A stretch of DNA of 64,000 bases from Actinomycetes bacterium. Lineage in GTDB: Bacteria; Actinomycetota; Actinomycetes; Nanopelagicales; Nanopelagicaceae. Positions within the stretch are counted from its first letter, which is position 1. Every line of letters begins with the position of its first letter. The notes under the pieces are model-generated. The model worked only from the letters and a program-made list of their open reading frames with translations. It had not been told where the DNA came from and searched no databases. The stretch covers positions 1 through 64,000 of the forward strand of contig JANYCW010000005.1 in the NCBI GenBank assembly GCA_025360085.1, written 5' to 3'. Below, piece by piece: positions 1 to 12,143 of the stretch. The position numbers and the translations under genes were made by a program.

Positions 1-536
1 TGGTGGTGCGCCAAAACCATTGCACCTAAAGCGGCAGTAATAAGAAGAGCAGAAACAACTTCAAAGGGCCAGACAAACGTTGAAAACAAAAGCTGTGCAA
101 TTCCTTGCACGTTCCCTTGCGAATTTGCACTTTCAACTCCAACTGCGCCTCGGCCAAGTGTTGCTCGACCAAGCAAAGAGACCATCAGAGCGCCAAAGCC
201 AACAGCTGCGGTAATTGCAATCGGGCGAAGACCACGAATCGTTTCGGTCAGTGAATCAGATGAATCAACACCCACCAACATAAGAATAAAAAGAAAAAGC
301 ATCATGACGGCGCCTGTATAGACAACAATCTGTACTATTCCAAGAAATGGTGCACCTTGAGCAATGTAGAAAATAGCAAGTGAAATCATTACAAAGGCCA
401 TCAAGATTGCGGAGTGAACCGCTTTCTTAACTAATAACATCCCAAGTGCACCGGCAAGCGCCAATGGGGCAAGAATCCAAAAGAGCATCGCTTCAGGCGC
501 TGCGGTCTGACCTACTTGCAGTGCTAACTCCGTCAT
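1..536 (-). CDS. nuoJ: NADH-quinone oxidoreductase subunit J (partial, cut by left edge)
   Basis: Reverse translation from ATG at 536: [48 protein letters not shown]...; last position of the nuo operon. Confidence 0.9.
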   Translation of the reverse strand, partial: MTELALQVGQTAAPEAMLFWILAPLALAGALGMLLVKKAVHSAILMAFVMISLAIFYIAQGAPFLGIVQIVVYTGAVMMLFLFILMLVGVDSSDSLTETIRGLRPIAITAAVGFGALMVSLLGRATLGRGAVGVESANSQGNVQGIAQLLFSTFVWPFEVVSALLITAALGAMVLAHH

Positions 537-1150
537 TTAGGCACATCCTGCGAAGGGTGGGCTTGAAGAACATCGCCTTTGTAATAATTACTTTCGTCCA
601 TATCTGGATACATCGGATGCGGCGGCATCAGCATTCCCGCGCGTAATGGTCCGAGCAGGTCATCCTTTTCAAAGATCAGTTTTTCTCGCGAGTCATCGGC
701 TAACTCATATTCATTTGTCATCGTCAGTGCGCGAGTTGGACAGGCTTCAATACAAAGGCCACAAAAGACACACCTAAGATAGTTAATCTGATAGACCTTG
801 CCATAGCGCTCTCCAGGAGAGATTCGATGCTCTTCGGTATTATCTGCACCCTCAACATAAATGGCATCTGCCGGACAGGCCCAAGCACAGAGTTCGCAGC
901 CAATACATTTTTCTAGTCCATCTGGGTGACGATTGAGTTGATGGCGGCCATGGAACCTCTCTTGGGTTGGCGCCTTTACTTCAGGATATTCAACGGTTTC
1001 GGGCTTCTTAAAAATCGTTGAAAAGGTTACCCAAAAGCCTTTTAAGTGCCCAAATATTCCGACGGAGCCATCTTGCTGAACGGGAGAGTACTCAACTCCA
1101 TTGAGATCCAACCCTTGATTCTTTAATGGCTCTAATTGATCAGACATCAT
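533..1150 (-). CDS. nuoI: NADH-quinone oxidoreductase subunit I (2x[4Fe-4S] ferredoxin)
   Basis: [16 protein letters not shown] and [16 protein letters not shown] motifs; start trimmed from the ORF-track 1177 to MMSDQ. Confidence 0.95.
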   Translation of the reverse strand: MMSDQLEPLKNQGLDLNGVEYSPVQQDGSVGIFGHLKGFWVTFSTIFKKPETVEYPEVKAPTQERFHGRHQLNRHPDGLEKCIGCELCAWACPADAIYVEGADNTEEHRISPGERYGKVYQINYLRCVFCGLCIEACPTRALTMTNEYELADDSREKLIFEKDDLLGPLRAGMLMPPHPMYPDMDESNYYKGDVLQAHPSQDVPK

Positions 1151-2387
1151 CGCCTCCCATCGTGGTGTGCGAAACATTTATCGCTGAAATATGAATTGGA
1201 AGCTCCGGCACTGCAAAGTTTGGAACGAGCACATCCTCAACAATGGCTTTGCTTTTCTTTACCTTAGCGTTTTCAAAACCAATGTTCACTAGCATGACTA
1301 CTAAAACTACAAAGCTGGCAAAACCAACCACTACTAATCGCGGTGCACCTTGAAGTGATAAAACGCGAAGCGTGGCTACCACTAAAATCCATACAATCGA
1401 AACTGGAATTAAAATCTTCCAACCGAACTGCATGAACTGGTCGTATCGAAGTCGTGGGAGCGTTCCGCGCAACCAAACGAAAACAAAGAAAAAGACCAAT
1501 ACTTTTGAGAAGAACCAGAGTGCAGTGAACCAGCCACCAAGCCAGCTTTCAGTAAATCCAAGGAACGGTGGTGCATGGTATCCGCCTAGGAAAAGCGTTG
1601 TTGCAAGCGCGGACACTGCAATAATATTGACATATTCGGCTAAGAAGAAAAGTGCGAACTTGAGAGATGAATACTCAGTGTGAAAGCCGCCCACAAGTTC
1701 GCCTTCAGCTTCAGCTAAATCAAAAGGCGCACGATTTGTTTCACCGACCATAGATATTGCGTAGATAACAAAGGAGGGAAACAGTACAACTGCATACCAA
1801 GTCGATGACTGTGCAGCGACAATATCCGACGTTGACATTGAGCCCGCGTAGATAAATACGGCGACAAGCGAGAGTCCCATCGCGATTTCATAGGAAATAA
1901 CCTGTGCGCTAGAGCGCAGACCACCCAGCAATGGATATGTCGAACCCGATGACCAACCTGCCAAGATAATTCCGTAGACGCCAACCGAAGCTATGGCCAA
2001 GACGTAAAGAACACCAACGGGAAGATCGGTTAACTGCATCGCTGTTTTATGGCCAAACAAAGTGACGGGTCCAGTTATTGGAATGACCGCAAAAGCCATG
2101 AAGCAGGTGGTCGCACTGATTATTGGAGCTATGACAAAGACAATTTTGTCGGCCGCGGCAGGAATTATGTCCTCTTTTAATGCAAGTTTTACCCCATCGG
2201 CCAGCGCTTGAATCAAACCAAATGGACCAACACGGTTAGGTCCTGGTCTCTGCTGCATGCGCGCCACTAAGCGACGTTCGCCCCATACGGATAAAAGTGT
2301 CAGAATTACACAAAAAATAAAGACGAGTAGCGCCTTGACCGTGATGAGCCAACCTGGATCTGCTCCTATTAAATCTGCAGTTGTCAT
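1140..2387 (-). CDS. nuoH: NADH-quinone oxidoreductase subunit H
   Basis: Multi-[27 protein letters not shown] and [22 protein letters not shown]. Confidence 0.96.
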   Translation of the reverse strand: MTTADLIGADPGWLITVKALLVFIFCVILTLLSVWGERRLVARMQQRPGPNRVGPFGLIQALADGVKLALKEDIIPAAADKIVFVIAPIISATTCFMAFAVIPITGPVTLFGHKTAMQLTDLPVGVLYVLAIASVGVYGIILAGWSSGSTYPLLGGLRSSAQVISYEIAMGLSLVAVFIYAGSMSTSDIVAAQSSTWYAVVLFPSFVIYAISMVGETNRAPFDLAEAEGELVGGFHTEYSSLKFALFFLAEYVNIIAVSALATTLFLGGYHAPPFLGFTESWLGGWFTALWFFSKVLVFFFVFVWLRGTLPRLRYDQFMQFGWKILIPVSIVWILVVATLRVLSLQGAPRLVVVGFASFVVLVVMLVNIGFENAKVKKSKAIVEDVLVPNFAVPELPIHISAINVSHTTMGGDDV

Positions 2388-4735
2388 AACTTCACCACCG
2401 TAACAACTTCGCCATGTGAAGCATCTAGGTTTACAAGTAACTGCGAGTCGAGAGAGTTACGAGGCGCCCAAATTGCATCATCATGAATCTCTTCAATAAG
2501 TGTCGCCAAAGTTACAGAGCCGACGCTCGTTGAAATTTTTAAAATATCACCGTCGATGACGCCTAAGGTCTGTGCGCGATTTGGCGAAATAACGGCAACG
2601 CTCTCCCGTGCTGTACCCGCTAAGTTTTCTTCACCTTTTTGTAAAGTGCCAAGGTCAAGTAGTCGTCGCCAAGAGTTTAAAATAAATTGATCGGGCGCTA
2701 AAACTGGAGCCTTTACTACGCTCACGGCTTTCATAGAGGCACGCGTCCCCTCCCAGGCACCCAGAGTTGCGATTTCCTTTGCCGCTGCAGTGACCGTACC
2801 AAGATTTAGCGAGGTGTCCATTGCTTCGGCAATCATTGAAAGGATTCGAAGATCGCTGCGATTAAGTGAATCTTGAACGGCTGAATCAAATGAACGTGCA
2901 CGGCCTTCCCAGTTTAAAAAAGAACCGTTTTTTTCAGTTATTGCGGCCACAGGTAGAACCACATCTGCACGCTTGGTCACTTCACTTGGAGCAATTTCAA
3001 GAGATACAACAAATGCCCGCTCAAGGGCAGCTAGAGCTTCTGAACTATTAGCGCCATCAAGGGGATCGAGACCACCCACAACAAGGGCACCGATCACGCC
3101 AGAGTTAACGGCAGAGTAGATCTCTTGGCTACTTCGCCCAATTGATGTAGGAAGTGACTCTGTGCCCCAAAACGCGCACAAATCTATCCGGGCTGCAGAA
3201 TCAGTAACTAGGCGACCCCCTGGCAATAAGTTTCCAATTGCGCCAGCCTCTAGAGCGCCACGTTCGCCTGCACGCCGCGGAATCCAGGCAATCTTGGCAC
3301 CGCTTGAATCCGCCAAAGCCGCCACTGCAGTTAATACTCCAGCACTTTCTGAGGCGCGCTCTCCAACAAGTATTATCGATTTCACGGTCAATGTTTGCTT
3401 GGCGATTGCCAATGCTTCTTGGCCAGGCGCCACCTTTACAAACTCGCCTTTAAGTTTTTCTACGCCAATGGAGAGTTTGCTTGCAATTGCAGTGACTTTC
3501 AATGCCCGCTTTCGACGCTGCTTATTTAAGCGTAGGAAAACAATTGGTGACTCTTCTTCAGGCTCAAAGCCAACCAACAGAACATGGTCGGCGCGATCGA
3601 TGTCGAAATAAGTCGTTGTTGAGCCAACGATATGTGCGGCTAAGAATTCGCGTTCTTCCTCAGATGAACGACGTGAACGAAAATCAATATCATTTGTTCC
3701 AAGAGCAACACGAGCAAACTTGCTATAACCATATGCGTCTTCATGAGTTGCGCGGCCACCAACTAATACCGCAGAAGTATGCGTTTTTAATCCTTTCGCG
3801 GCGGCGGCAAGTGCTTCAGGCCATGAAGCTTGAACTAACTCGCCGAATTCATTACGCACCATCGGATGGGTTAAGCGATCAACTGCGGTGACATATTTAA
3901 AGGCCCAGCGTCCCTTATCGCAGTTCCACTCTTCATTAACCGATGCATCATTTCCGGCGAGGCGACGAAGAGTTTTACCTCGACGAACATCGGTTCGCAT
4001 ATCGCAACCTGAAGCACAATGCTCACATGCAGATGGTGTCGAAACTAAATCAAATGGACGGGCACGAAAACGGTAAGAAGCCCCGGTTAATGCACCCACT
4101 GGACAAATCTGCACGGTATTTCCAGAGAAGTAAGATTTAAATGGTTGCTTTTCGTAAATACCAACTTGCTGAAGAGCCCCGCGCTCATTGAGCGTAATAA
4201 ATGGATCACTCGCAATCTGTTCTGAAAAACGAGTACAACGCGCGCACAAAATACAGCGTTCACGATCAAGTAAAACTTGAGAAGAGATATTGATTGGTTT
4301 TTCAAAGGTTCGCTTAACGCCTTGGAAGCGCGTTTGTCCTTGACCGTTGCTCATCGCTTGGTTTTGTAACGGACACTCGCCACCTTTATCGCAAACGGGG
4401 CAGTCAAGTGGATGGTTAATGAGCAAGAACTCCATCACTCCTTTTTGTGCTTTGTCGGCAACGGCTGAAGTAAGTTGAGTTTTTACAATCATTCCAGACT
4501 CCACCGGAATTGTGCACGATGCTTGAGGTTTTGGAAATGCGCGACCATTAATTTCGATGTCAACTAAACATTGTCGACAAGCACCAACAGGATCCAACAA
4601 TGGGTGATCACAAAAACGAGGAATTTGAATTCCAAGTTGCTCGGCTGCACGAATTACTAATGTTCCCTTTGGAACGCTTACTTCAAAGCCATCGATGACA
4701 ACCGTAATCATGTCTACAATCTCAGTGGTTGTCAT
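2384..4735 (-). CDS. nuoG: NADH-quinone oxidoreductase subunit G
   Basis: N-terminal 2Fe-2S/4Fe-4S motifs ([30 protein letters not shown]) and molybdopterin-oxidoreductase-like body. Confidence 0.95.
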   Translation of the reverse strand: MTTTEIVDMITVVIDGFEVSVPKGTLVIRAAEQLGIQIPRFCDHPLLDPVGACRQCLVDIEINGRAFPKPQASCTIPVESGMIVKTQLTSAVADKAQKGVMEFLLINHPLDCPVCDKGGECPLQNQAMSNGQGQTRFQGVKRTFEKPINISSQVLLDRERCILCARCTRFSEQIASDPFITLNERGALQQVGIYEKQPFKSYFSGNTVQICPVGALTGASYRFRARPFDLVSTPSACEHCASGCDMRTDVRRGKTLRRLAGNDASVNEEWNCDKGRWAFKYVTAVDRLTHPMVRNEFGELVQASWPEALAAAAKGLKTHTSAVLVGGRATHEDAYGYSKFARVALGTNDIDFRSRRSSEEEREFLAAHIVGSTTTYFDIDRADHVLLVGFEPEEESPIVFLRLNKQRRKRALKVTAIASKLSIGVEKLKGEFVKVAPGQEALAIAKQTLTVKSIILVGERASESAGVLTAVAALADSSGAKIAWIPRRAGERGALEAGAIGNLLPGGRLVTDSAARIDLCAFWGTESLPTSIGRSSQEIYSAVNSGVIGALVVGGLDPLDGANSSEALAALERAFVVSLEIAPSEVTKRADVVLPVAAITEKNGSFLNWEGRARSFDSAVQDSLNRSDLRILSMIAEAMDTSLNLGTVTAAAKEIATLGAWEGTRASMKAVSVVKAPVLAPDQFILNSWRRLLDLGTLQKGEENLAGTARESVAVISPNRAQTLGVIDGDILKISTSVGSVTLATLIEEIHDDAIWAPRNSLDSQLLVNLDASHGEVVTVVKL

Positions 4736-6016
4736 CTAGACACCAACCCCAACAAAGAGAGTTGAAGCAACTGGATCAAATGGGCAACCTTGATTCTTTG
4801 TGTGAGCAATATATTCGTCACGGAAATATTGAATCGATGACGTAATCGGGCTTGTCGCTCCGTCACCTAGGGCACAAAATGATCGACCTAAAATATTGTC
4901 ACAGAGATCTAGCAACTTAGCCAAATCGGCTTCGGTTCCCTTGCCCGCTTCTAAATCACGCAGAATCTGAACTAACCACCAAGTACCTTCTCGACATGGT
5001 GTGCACTTACCGCAGGATTCGTGTTTGTAAAACTCGGTCCAACGCAAAACTGCGCGGACTACGCATGTCGTTTCATCAAATATTTGTAAAGCTTTAGTTC
5101 CAAGCATTGAACCCGCCGCAGCGACGCCCTCATAATCAAGCGGAGTGTCTAAATGCGCCGAAGTAAAAATCGGAGTGGATGAACCCCCGGGTGTCCAGAA
5201 CTTTAAAGAATGACCTGTGCGAATCCCGCCAGAGAGTTCAAGTATTTCGCGAAGAGTTATTCCAAGAGGTGCCTCAAACTGCCCCGGATTATTGACGTGA
5301 CCTGATAATGAATACAGCGTCGTTCCCTTACTTTTTTCTGTACCCATACTTTGATACCAATCGGCACCATTCATAATAATCGCCGGAACTGAAGCAATAG
5401 ATTCAACATTATTTACTACAGTAGGACGAGCATAAAGACCTGCGATGGCTGGAAATGGTGGGCGTAACCGTGGCTGCCCACGGAAACCTTCGAGTGAATC
5501 AAGAAGCGCGGTTTCTTCACCACAGATGTATGCACCAGCACCAACGTGTAGAACTAAATCAACTCCATCTCCAAGATGCCCGGCTTTATACGCATCTTCA
5601 ATTGCTTGATTGAGGCGACGGACAACGTGCGTTACTTCACCGCGAATATAAATAAATGCATTTTTTGCACGAATTGCATGACAAGCAATAATGCAACCTT
5701 CAATTAACACATGCGGATTAGCCATAAGCAATGGCGTGTCTTTGCAAGTGCCGGGTTCGGACTCATCTGCGTTAACAACTAAGTAATGATCCTTATTATC
5801 GCCCTGTGGAATAAATCCCCACTTCATTCCAGTTGGGAAGCCCGCGCCGCCTCGGCCACGTAAACCTGAATCTTTAACAACTTGAATAACTGCATCCGGA
5901 TCCATCGATAAAGCTTTTTGAGAAGCCGTGTATCCACCATGACGCGTATACGCTTGAATTGTAAATGAGTCTTTCTCATCCCAATGTGCCGAAAGGACGG
6001 GCACTAGTTTCGTCAT
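4736..6016 (-). CDS. nuoF: NADH-quinone oxidoreductase subunit F
   Basis: GLRGRGGAGFPTGMKWGF; ESCGKCTPCREGT. Confidence 0.96.
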   Translation of the reverse strand: MTKLVPVLSAHWDEKDSFTIQAYTRHGGYTASQKALSMDPDAVIQVVKDSGLRGRGGAGFPTGMKWGFIPQGDNKDHYLVVNADESEPGTCKDTPLLMANPHVLIEGCIIACHAIRAKNAFIYIRGEVTHVVRRLNQAIEDAYKAGHLGDGVDLVLHVGAGAYICGEETALLDSLEGFRGQPRLRPPFPAIAGLYARPTVVNNVESIASVPAIIMNGADWYQSMGTEKSKGTTLYSLSGHVNNPGQFEAPLGITLREILELSGGIRTGHSLKFWTPGGSSTPIFTSAHLDTPLDYEGVAAAGSMLGTKALQIFDETTCVVRAVLRWTEFYKHESCGKCTPCREGTWWLVQILRDLEAGKGTEADLAKLLDLCDNILGRSFCALGDGATSPITSSIQYFRDEYIAHTKNQGCPFDPVASTLFVGVGV

Positions 6017-6642
6017 TATTTGACCTCTTTCGAAATCTTTAAGCCAAGTAGGGTTGGTTGGCCTGCTTGAACACCCTCGTGAGCTTTTCCATCATTGATA
6101 CCAGCAAGAACGGCGGAAGCTTGCTTCCATGTACCTAAAGTATGTGGGCCGCGCGTGGGTGGTTTTGGATTTCCACTTCGCATTGAATCAACTAAATCAA
6201 TCGATGACTGGACCGTTTGATTGTCGTAGAACTCCCAATTAGCCATAACGACTGGTGCATAGTCACACGCGGCATTACATTCAATATGTTCAAGAGAGAC
6301 TTTGCCATCTGCAGTCACCTCGTCATTTTCTACACCTAAGTGAGCTTTCAGACCTGCAAAAATTGCATCCCCACCCATAACCGCACATAACGTGTTAGTG
6401 CAGACCCCTACGTGATACTCACCGACCGGTTTGCGCTTGTACTGAGTATAAAAGGTGGCAACGGCAGAGACTTCTGCAGCTTCTAAAGTCAAGATCTTAG
6501 CTACGAGTTCAATGCCTTCGCCATCAACAAAACCAATTCGGGATTGCACAAAGTGCAACAAAGGCATGATGGCAGAGCGAGATCGTGGATAGCGTTTGAT
6601 AATCGAATCCATAACTGCAAGATCTTCAATTGAATAAGTCAT
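6016..6642 (-). CDS. nuoE: NADH-quinone oxidoreductase subunit E
   Basis: Thioredoxin-like 2Fe-2S; VCTNTLCAVMGG and ECNAACDYAPVV; operon context. Confidence 0.94.
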   Translation of the reverse strand: MTYSIEDLAVMDSIIKRYPRSRSAIMPLLHFVQSRIGFVDGEGIELVAKILTLEAAEVSAVATFYTQYKRKPVGEYHVGVCTNTLCAVMGGDAIFAGLKAHLGVENDEVTADGKVSLEHIECNAACDYAPVVMANWEFYDNQTVQSSIDLVDSMRSGNPKPPTRGPHTLGTWKQASAVLAGINDGKAHEGVQAGQPTLLGLKISKEVK

Positions 6643-7979
6643 TAGCGGTCAACGCCTCCCATAACTGGGTCGATTGATGCAACTGCACCAATTATGTCGG
6701 CAATCATTCCGCCCTCGCTCATTGCAGCGGTCGCCTGTAAGTTATTAAAAGATGGATCACGGAAGTGAACACGATAAGGGCGTGTTCCTCCATCAGATAC
6801 AACGTGGGCTCCGAGCTCTCCCCGTGGAGATTCAACTGCTTGATAAACCTGGCCGGCGGGAACACGAAAACCTTCGGTGACTAATTTGAAGTGGTGAATT
6901 AATGACTCCATCGATGTACCCATAATCTCGCGAATATGGTTGAGTGAATTTCCAAGCCCATCACTTCCAAGGGCCAACTGTGCAGGCCATGCAATCTTTT
7001 TATCGGCAACCATTACCGGAGCGCCTTCGAGTTTTTCTAATTTGTCTAGCGCTTGTTCGATGATACGTAATGACTGCTCAAGTTCGTTCATACGAATTAA
7101 GAAACGCCCATACACATCACATGTATCGGCAGTAATGACATCAAAGTTATAACCTTCGTATCCGCAATATGGTTGAACTTTACGGAGATCCCACGGCAAT
7201 CCAGTTGAACGAAGTACGGGTCCTGTTATTCCAAGTGTTGTTGCCCCAGCTAAATCTAAATAACCGATTCCTTGGGTCCGCTTTAACCAGATCGAGTTTC
7301 CGATCAAAAGCGTTGAGTTATCTTTGAAATTCTTACGCATGAGTTTTACCGCATCACGGATTTTAGGAATTGCACCTTCAGGTAGATCTTGTTGGACTCC
7401 CCCAGGACGGATATATGCCATATTCATGCGTAAACCAGAGATCATTTCGAAAAGATCTAGAACGATTTCACGTTCGCGAAAGGCGAAGAACATTGGAGTG
7501 ATCGCTCCGAGCTCTAACGCGCCCGTTCCAAGGGCCACCATATGAGAGGAGATTCGATTGAGCTCCATCATCATTACACGAATAACACTGGCACGTTCGG
7601 GCACATCACTTGTGATGCCTAAAAGTTTTTCAATCGCTAAACAGTATGCAGTCTCGTTGAAAAGAGGGGACAAGTAGTCCATGCGTGTGACAAATGTCGT
7701 ACCTTGGGTCCAGTTACGGTACTCAATATTCTTTTCAATACCAGTGTGTAAATATCCAATTCCACAACGGACTTCAGTGACGGTTTCGCCTTCGAGTTCT
7801 AAAACTAAACGAAGTACTCCGTGCGTAGAGGGATGTTGTGGTCCCATATTAACAACAACACGTTCTTCTTTGGTTGATCCAATTTCTTGAATGAGTGAAT
7901 CCCAATCACCGCCAGTAACTGAAAATACGGTCCCCTCAGTTGTTTCGCGTGATGGTGCGTATGGATCAAAAATTGTCAT
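6642..7979 (-). CDS. nuoD: NADH-quinone oxidoreductase subunit D
   Basis: [33 protein letters not shown]. Confidence 0.96.
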   Translation of the reverse strand: MTIFDPYAPSRETTEGTVFSVTGGDWDSLIQEIGSTKEERVVVNMGPQHPSTHGVLRLVLELEGETVTEVRCGIGYLHTGIEKNIEYRNWTQGTTFVTRMDYLSPLFNETAYCLAIEKLLGITSDVPERASVIRVMMMELNRISSHMVALGTGALELGAITPMFFAFREREIVLDLFEMISGLRMNMAYIRPGGVQQDLPEGAIPKIRDAVKLMRKNFKDNSTLLIGNSIWLKRTQGIGYLDLAGATTLGITGPVLRSTGLPWDLRKVQPYCGYEGYNFDVITADTCDVYGRFLIRMNELEQSLRIIEQALDKLEKLEGAPVMVADKKIAWPAQLALGSDGLGNSLNHIREIMGTSMESLIHHFKLVTEGFRVPAGQVYQAVESPRGELGAHVVSDGGTRPYRVHFRDPSFNNLQATAAMSEGGMIADIIGAVASIDPVMGGVDR

Positions 7980-8605
7980 TTATACGTCCTGCGATTACTG
8001 GGAGCCGGAATTGTCGCACCTTTATACTCAACTGGAATCCCACCAAGTGCATAATCTTTACGCTGTGGGTGACCCTGCCAATCATCTGGCATCAAAATAC
8101 GGGTTAAACCTGGGTGGCCATCAAAGATGATTCCAAACATGTCGAAAGTTTCGCGCTCATGCCAATTGTTTCCAGCCCAAACATCTACCAGTGATGGAAT
8201 GTGTGCATCCGAATCAGAAAGGGAAACTTCAAGGCGTATACGGCGATTATTAGTCATCGACAACAGTGGATAAACTGCAACGAGTTCGCGACCAAGATTT
8301 TCAGGGTAGTGAATACCAGAAACACCCATACAAGATTCAAACTTCAAGTTATCGCGCAAGATCATGGCAACTTCTAATAATTTTTCGCGTTTAACATGAA
8401 GGGTAAGTTCACCGCGATCAACAATTACGCGCTCAATTGCTTGGGAAAACTCAGGGTAGGCACGCTCTAAGTCATCCACAACAGCATCAAAGTAGCCACC
8501 ATAAGGGCGCTCTGTTGAGCCCGTAGTTGAAGTGGTTTGAACAAGGCCGCCATATCCAGACGTATCCCCGCTATCGCTCGCACCAAACATTCCGTTTTCA
8601 GTCAT
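7976..8605 (-). CDS. nuoC: NADH-quinone oxidoreductase subunit C
   Basis: [36 protein letters not shown]. Confidence 0.95.
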   Translation of the reverse strand: MTENGMFGASDSGDTSGYGGLVQTTSTTGSTERPYGGYFDAVVDDLERAYPEFSQAIERVIVDRGELTLHVKREKLLEVAMILRDNLKFESCMGVSGIHYPENLGRELVAVYPLLSMTNNRRIRLEVSLSDSDAHIPSLVDVWAGNNWHERETFDMFGIIFDGHPGLTRILMPDDWQGHPQRKDYALGGIPVEYKGATIPAPSNRRTYK

Positions 8606-9163
8606 TTAAGCGAGTAAACCCTTCATCTGATGGGTTGGCGTCGCATTCATAGCTGCACGTTCAACTTCTTTAATAATCTGTGCACGGTTTGAACCCAGCT
8701 TCTCATCATAAATCTTTTCGTGAAGTTTCAAGATTGCATCCATTAACATTTCTGGACGCGGCGGGCAGCCCGGAAGGTAAATATCCACTGGAACTACATG
8801 GTCTACACCTTGAACAATTGCATAGTTATTAAACATTCCGCCCGATGATGCACATGCTCCCATTGCGATGACCCACTTGGGAGCCGACATTTGATCATAA
8901 ATCTGACGCAGGACCGGAGCCATTTTATTTGACACACGTCCAGCAACAATCATTAAATCGGCTTGACGTGGAGAGGCACGGAATACTTCCATACCAAAAC
9001 GAGAAATGTCATACTTTGCGGCAGAACCAACTGCCATCATTTCAATTGCGCAACATGCTAGACCAAAAGTTGCTGGCCACAATGAGTTCTTTCGCATATA
9101 GCCCGCGAGTTTTTCAACGCTTGTTAAAAGGAAACCACTTGGAATCTTTTCTTCTAGACCCAT
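8606..9163 (-). CDS. nuoB: NADH-quinone oxidoreductase subunit B
   Basis: [23 protein letters not shown]. Confidence 0.96.
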   Translation of the reverse strand: MGLEEKIPSGFLLTSVEKLAGYMRKNSLWPATFGLACCAIEMMAVGSAAKYDISRFGMEVFRASPRQADLMIVAGRVSNKMAPVLRQIYDQMSAPKWVIAMGACASSGGMFNNYAIVQGVDHVVPVDIYLPGCPPRPEMLMDAILKLHEKIYDEKLGSNRAQIIKEVERAAMNATPTHQMKGLLA

Positions 9164-9166
9164 TTA

Positions 9167-9538
9167 TTAATCCCATTCCAATCCACCACGACGCCATACA
9201 TATGCGTAGGCTACGAAAACAGTTCCGATGAATATTGCCATCTCAACTAAGCCAAACACTCCAAGTTGATCAAAAGTTACTGCCCATGGATAGAGAAATA
9301 CAATTTCAATATCAAAGATAATAAAAAGCATCGCAGTTAAGAAATATTTAACTGGAAAACGACCACCTTCTGCGGCTTGGGGTGAAGGTTCAATCCCGCA
9401 TTCGTAGGCTTCGAGTTTTGCTCGGTTGTATCGCGCTGGACCTGTTAGCGCGCCAGCTACTACTGAGATTAAAGCGAAACCAAATCCAATTGCCCCTAGC
9501 ACCAAAATGGGCACATATAGATTAGATGTGGATATCAC
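9167..9538 (-). CDS. nuoA: NADH-quinone oxidoreductase subunit A
   Basis: YECGIEPSPQAAEGGRFPVKYFLTAMLFIIFDIEIVFLYPWA; GTG start. Confidence 0.95.
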   Translation of the reverse strand: MISTSNLYVPILVLGAIGFGFALISVVAGALTGPARYNRAKLEAYECGIEPSPQAAEGGRFPVKYFLTAMLFIIFDIEIVFLYPWAVTFDQLGVFGLVEMAIFIGTVFVAYAYVWRRGGLEWD

Positions 9539-9578
9539 GAGTGGAATCTTAGAACTGTTGGGCTACACCCGATGACCG

Positions 9579-10271
9579 TCAACGCTTTATCCCACTGTGA
9601 ACTGCAACAATCCCAAAAGTCAGATTTTTCCACGTGACCCCACTCCATCCAGCAGCCTCCATCGCCTGGGCTAAACCAGTTTGGTCAGGCCAGGCTTTAA
9701 TCGACTCGGCCAAGTAGATATATGCATCGGGATTTGATGCGGTTTTGCGAGCTATTGCGGGCAGGGCCCCCATCAAATAGCGCATATAGATCGAGTGAAA
9801 AACGCGCCACGTCGGGTGCGAGAACTCAACAATGACGATTCGACCACCAACTTTTGTCACCCGCAGGGCTTCGGCTAGCGCTTTGCGATAGTTCACAGTA
9901 TTTCGAAGGCCAAATGAGATCGTTGTGACATCGAAACTCTCAGACTCAAAAGGCAGGTTGAGTGCATCGGCCATAGAAAAGTTGAGATAAGGCCGGGCTT
10001 TTCGACCTTGCGCCAACATTCCCTCTGAAAAATCGGTAGAAAAGACGGTCGCTCCGGCTTCATGAAAGGGCTGCGACGATGAGCCAGGTCCAGCTGCAAT
10101 ATCAAGAATCCGCATTCCCGGGGCTGGCGCGATAATCTTTGTCGCTACCCGACGCCATGCTCTAGTTCGACCCAGTGAGAGCAGATCATTGACGAGGTCG
10201 TAGCGCTTGGCCACCCCGTCAAACATCGCGGCGACTTCTTCGGGATCTTTACCAAGATTGGCACGAGACAT
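9579..10271 (-). CDS. menG: Demethylmenaquinone methyltransferase (UbiE/MenG family)
   Basis: SAM-methyltransferase motif RILDIAAGPGSSS; FDGVAKRYDLVNDLLSLG; start trimmed to MSRANLG, preceded by an SD-like AGGGAGA. Confidence 0.9.
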   Translation of the reverse strand: MSRANLGKDPEEVAAMFDGVAKRYDLVNDLLSLGRTRAWRRVATKIIAPAPGMRILDIAAGPGSSSQPFHEAGATVFSTDFSEGMLAQGRKARPYLNFSMADALNLPFESESFDVTTISFGLRNTVNYRKALAEALRVTKVGGRIVIVEFSHPTWRVFHSIYMRYLMGALPAIARKTASNPDAYIYLAESIKAWPDQTGLAQAMEAAGWSGVTWKNLTFGIVAVHSGIKR

Positions 10272-10330
10272 AGCGTTATTCTCCCTTGAAGTAGGCTCAT
10301 CCACAACTTAATCGTCGAAGGGGTTCACAC

Positions 10331-10915
10331 ATGTCATTTCCTGATATCTCTCTGCGGGCCAGCATATTTCCTCGTAGTTCAGCGTTTTCCATTTCTGCCC
10401 TTATTGCAGGTGGAGTTCTCTTTATTGCCGCTTTGGCGCAAATCTCAATTCCTATCCCTGGCTCGCCTGTACCTGTTACTGGCCAAACCCTCGGAGTTCT
10501 TTTAATTGGAACTACATATGGAGGTGGATTGGGTTTAACTACGTTCGCAGTGTATTTACTTGCAGGAATTGCAGGTGCTCCAGTTTTTGCTGGCTCCAGT
10601 TTTGGAATTGAGAAAATCACCGGTGCAACAGGTGGATATTTAATGGGAATGTTCGTTGCAACATATGTCCTTGGTTTTTTTGCAAGCCGAAGGTTGGATC
10701 AAAGATTTTTAACCGCGCTTCCATCAATGCTGTTCGGTAACGTTGTTATTTTTTCATTCGGACTTTTCTGGTTGCATCACTTCACAGGCAAGGATTGGTC
10801 CTGGACAATTGGCGCAGGATTGACACCATTTATTTTTGGAGAAATCCTCAAAATTGCAGTTGCCGGCTCATCTCTTCCTTTTTTATGGCGATACGTCAAC
10901 ACTAGATCCCGTTAA
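10331..10915 (+). CDS. bioY: Biotin transporter BioY
   Basis: Multi-TM; IPIPGSPVPVTGQTLGVLLIG...YLLAGIAGAPVFAG. Confidence 0.9.
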   Translation: MSFPDISLRASIFPRSSAFSISALIAGGVLFIAALAQISIPIPGSPVPVTGQTLGVLLIGTTYGGGLGLTTFAVYLLAGIAGAPVFAGSSFGIEKITGATGGYLMGMFVATYVLGFFASRRLDQRFLTALPSMLFGNVVIFSFGLFWLHHFTGKDWSWTIGAGLTPFIFGEILKIAVAGSSLPFLWRYVNTRSR

Positions 10916-10922
10916 TTAACAA

Positions 10923-12143
10923 ATGCCCGCGCTCACACCTGTAACAACTACGCACCTTGGAGAACACTTACCTCTTCTCGATTTATTGCCCGATTCAAAT
11001 CCCGTCTGCTGGGTACGTGGAGGCCAAGGCTTAGTTGGTTGGGGCGTTCATGCAACTACGACCGTAAGCGGACCACATAGATTCGCCGATGCACGTAACT
11101 GGTGGCAGAAACAACTTCAAGGCTTTGCCGTTACCAACTCTGTTCATGGAATTGGAACTGGACCGATTCTGTTTGCTTCGTTTTCTTTTTCACCCGACGA
11201 CATTTCGGTTTTAATAATTCCAGAGGTTATTGTCGGGATGAAGGGTGAAAAATCATGGATCACTTGGACAGGTCCATTGCAACAACCCACACTAAACTCA
11301 ACTGCACCGAAGTTATTAGATAACTCAATCATGTGGGAAAACCCTAAAGATGCCGACGATTCGTGGAAAAAACGGGTATCCGAAGCGGTAAATCGCATTC
11401 AAGTGGACGAACTCGATAAAGTCGTTCTGGCACGAGATTTCACCGGCAAATCACTTAAAAATATTGAACCTCGTACTATTTTAAAGAAATTAGCGGCCGA
11501 ATACCCATCGACGTGGAACTTTGCCGTAGCCGGACTTATAGGGGCAACCCCTGAGCTTTTGCTTCGGTTAACGCGCAAAATGGTTATGTCACGCGTGCTT
11601 GCGGGCACAATTAGTAAGACTGGTGATGACGAGCGTGACTTAGCCCTTGCTGCATCCCTTGCGCGATCTTCTAAAGATTTAGAAGAGCATGAGTACGCAG
11701 TGCGCTCAGTTGCAGAGGCTCTTGAACCATTATGTACTTCAACAAATGTTCCTGAATCACCATTTGTTTTGCACTTAGCAAATGTCATGCACTTGGCCAC
11801 AGATGTAACCGGAGCATTGGCTGAAAAAATGTTGCATGTTGATGCTTTTACAATTCTTGAGGCGCTTCATCCGTCAGCGGCAGTGTGTGGAACCCCTCGC
11901 ACACAAGCTTTCACACTCATCTCTGAGATTGAAGGAATATCGCGCGGGCGTTATGCCGGCCCAGTCGGCTGGATAGATGCCGCAGGTGATGGGGAGCTCG
12001 GGATTGCTCTGCGTTGCGGACAGATAAATGCCGATTCAATTCGCATTTTTGCTGGGTGCGGAATCGTTGCAGGATCCGATCCTTCTAAAGAATTAGCCGA
12101 AAGTGAAGCTAAATTCATTCCGATGCGCAGTGCACTAACTTAA
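10923..12143 (+). CDS. menF: Isochorismate synthase (MenF/EntC-type chorismate-binding enzyme)
   Basis: KVVLARDF; ATPELLLRL; HPSAAVCGTPRTQA; men gene context. Confidence 0.87.
   Translation: MPALTPVTTTHLGEHLPLLDLLPDSNPVCWVRGGQGLVGWGVHATTTVSGPHRFADARNWWQKQLQGFAVTNSVHGIGTGPILFASFSFSPDDISVLIIPEVIVGMKGEKSWITWTGPLQQPTLNSTAPKLLDNSIMWENPKDADDSWKKRVSEAVNRIQVDELDKVVLARDFTGKSLKNIEPRTILKKLAAEYPSTWNFAVAGLIGATPELLLRLTRKMVMSRVLAGTISKTGDDERDLALAASLARSSKDLEEHEYAVRSVAEALEPLCTSTNVPESPFVLHLANVMHLATDVTGALAEKMLHVDAFTILEALHPSAAVCGTPRTQAFTLISEIEGISRGRYAGPVGWIDAAGDGELGIALRCGQINADSIRIFAGCGIVAGSDPSKELAESEAKFIPMRSALT

Noticed and set aside
1372-1683. 103-aa plus-strand ORF antisense to nuoH (and similar antisense ORFs throughout the track)
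   Set aside because: Fully antisense to conserved nuo genes, no homology signal, low-complexity composition; typical spurious ORF
3162-3611. 149-aa antisense ORF within nuoG
   Set aside because: Antisense to a conserved coding sequence with no initiation signal or recognisable domain
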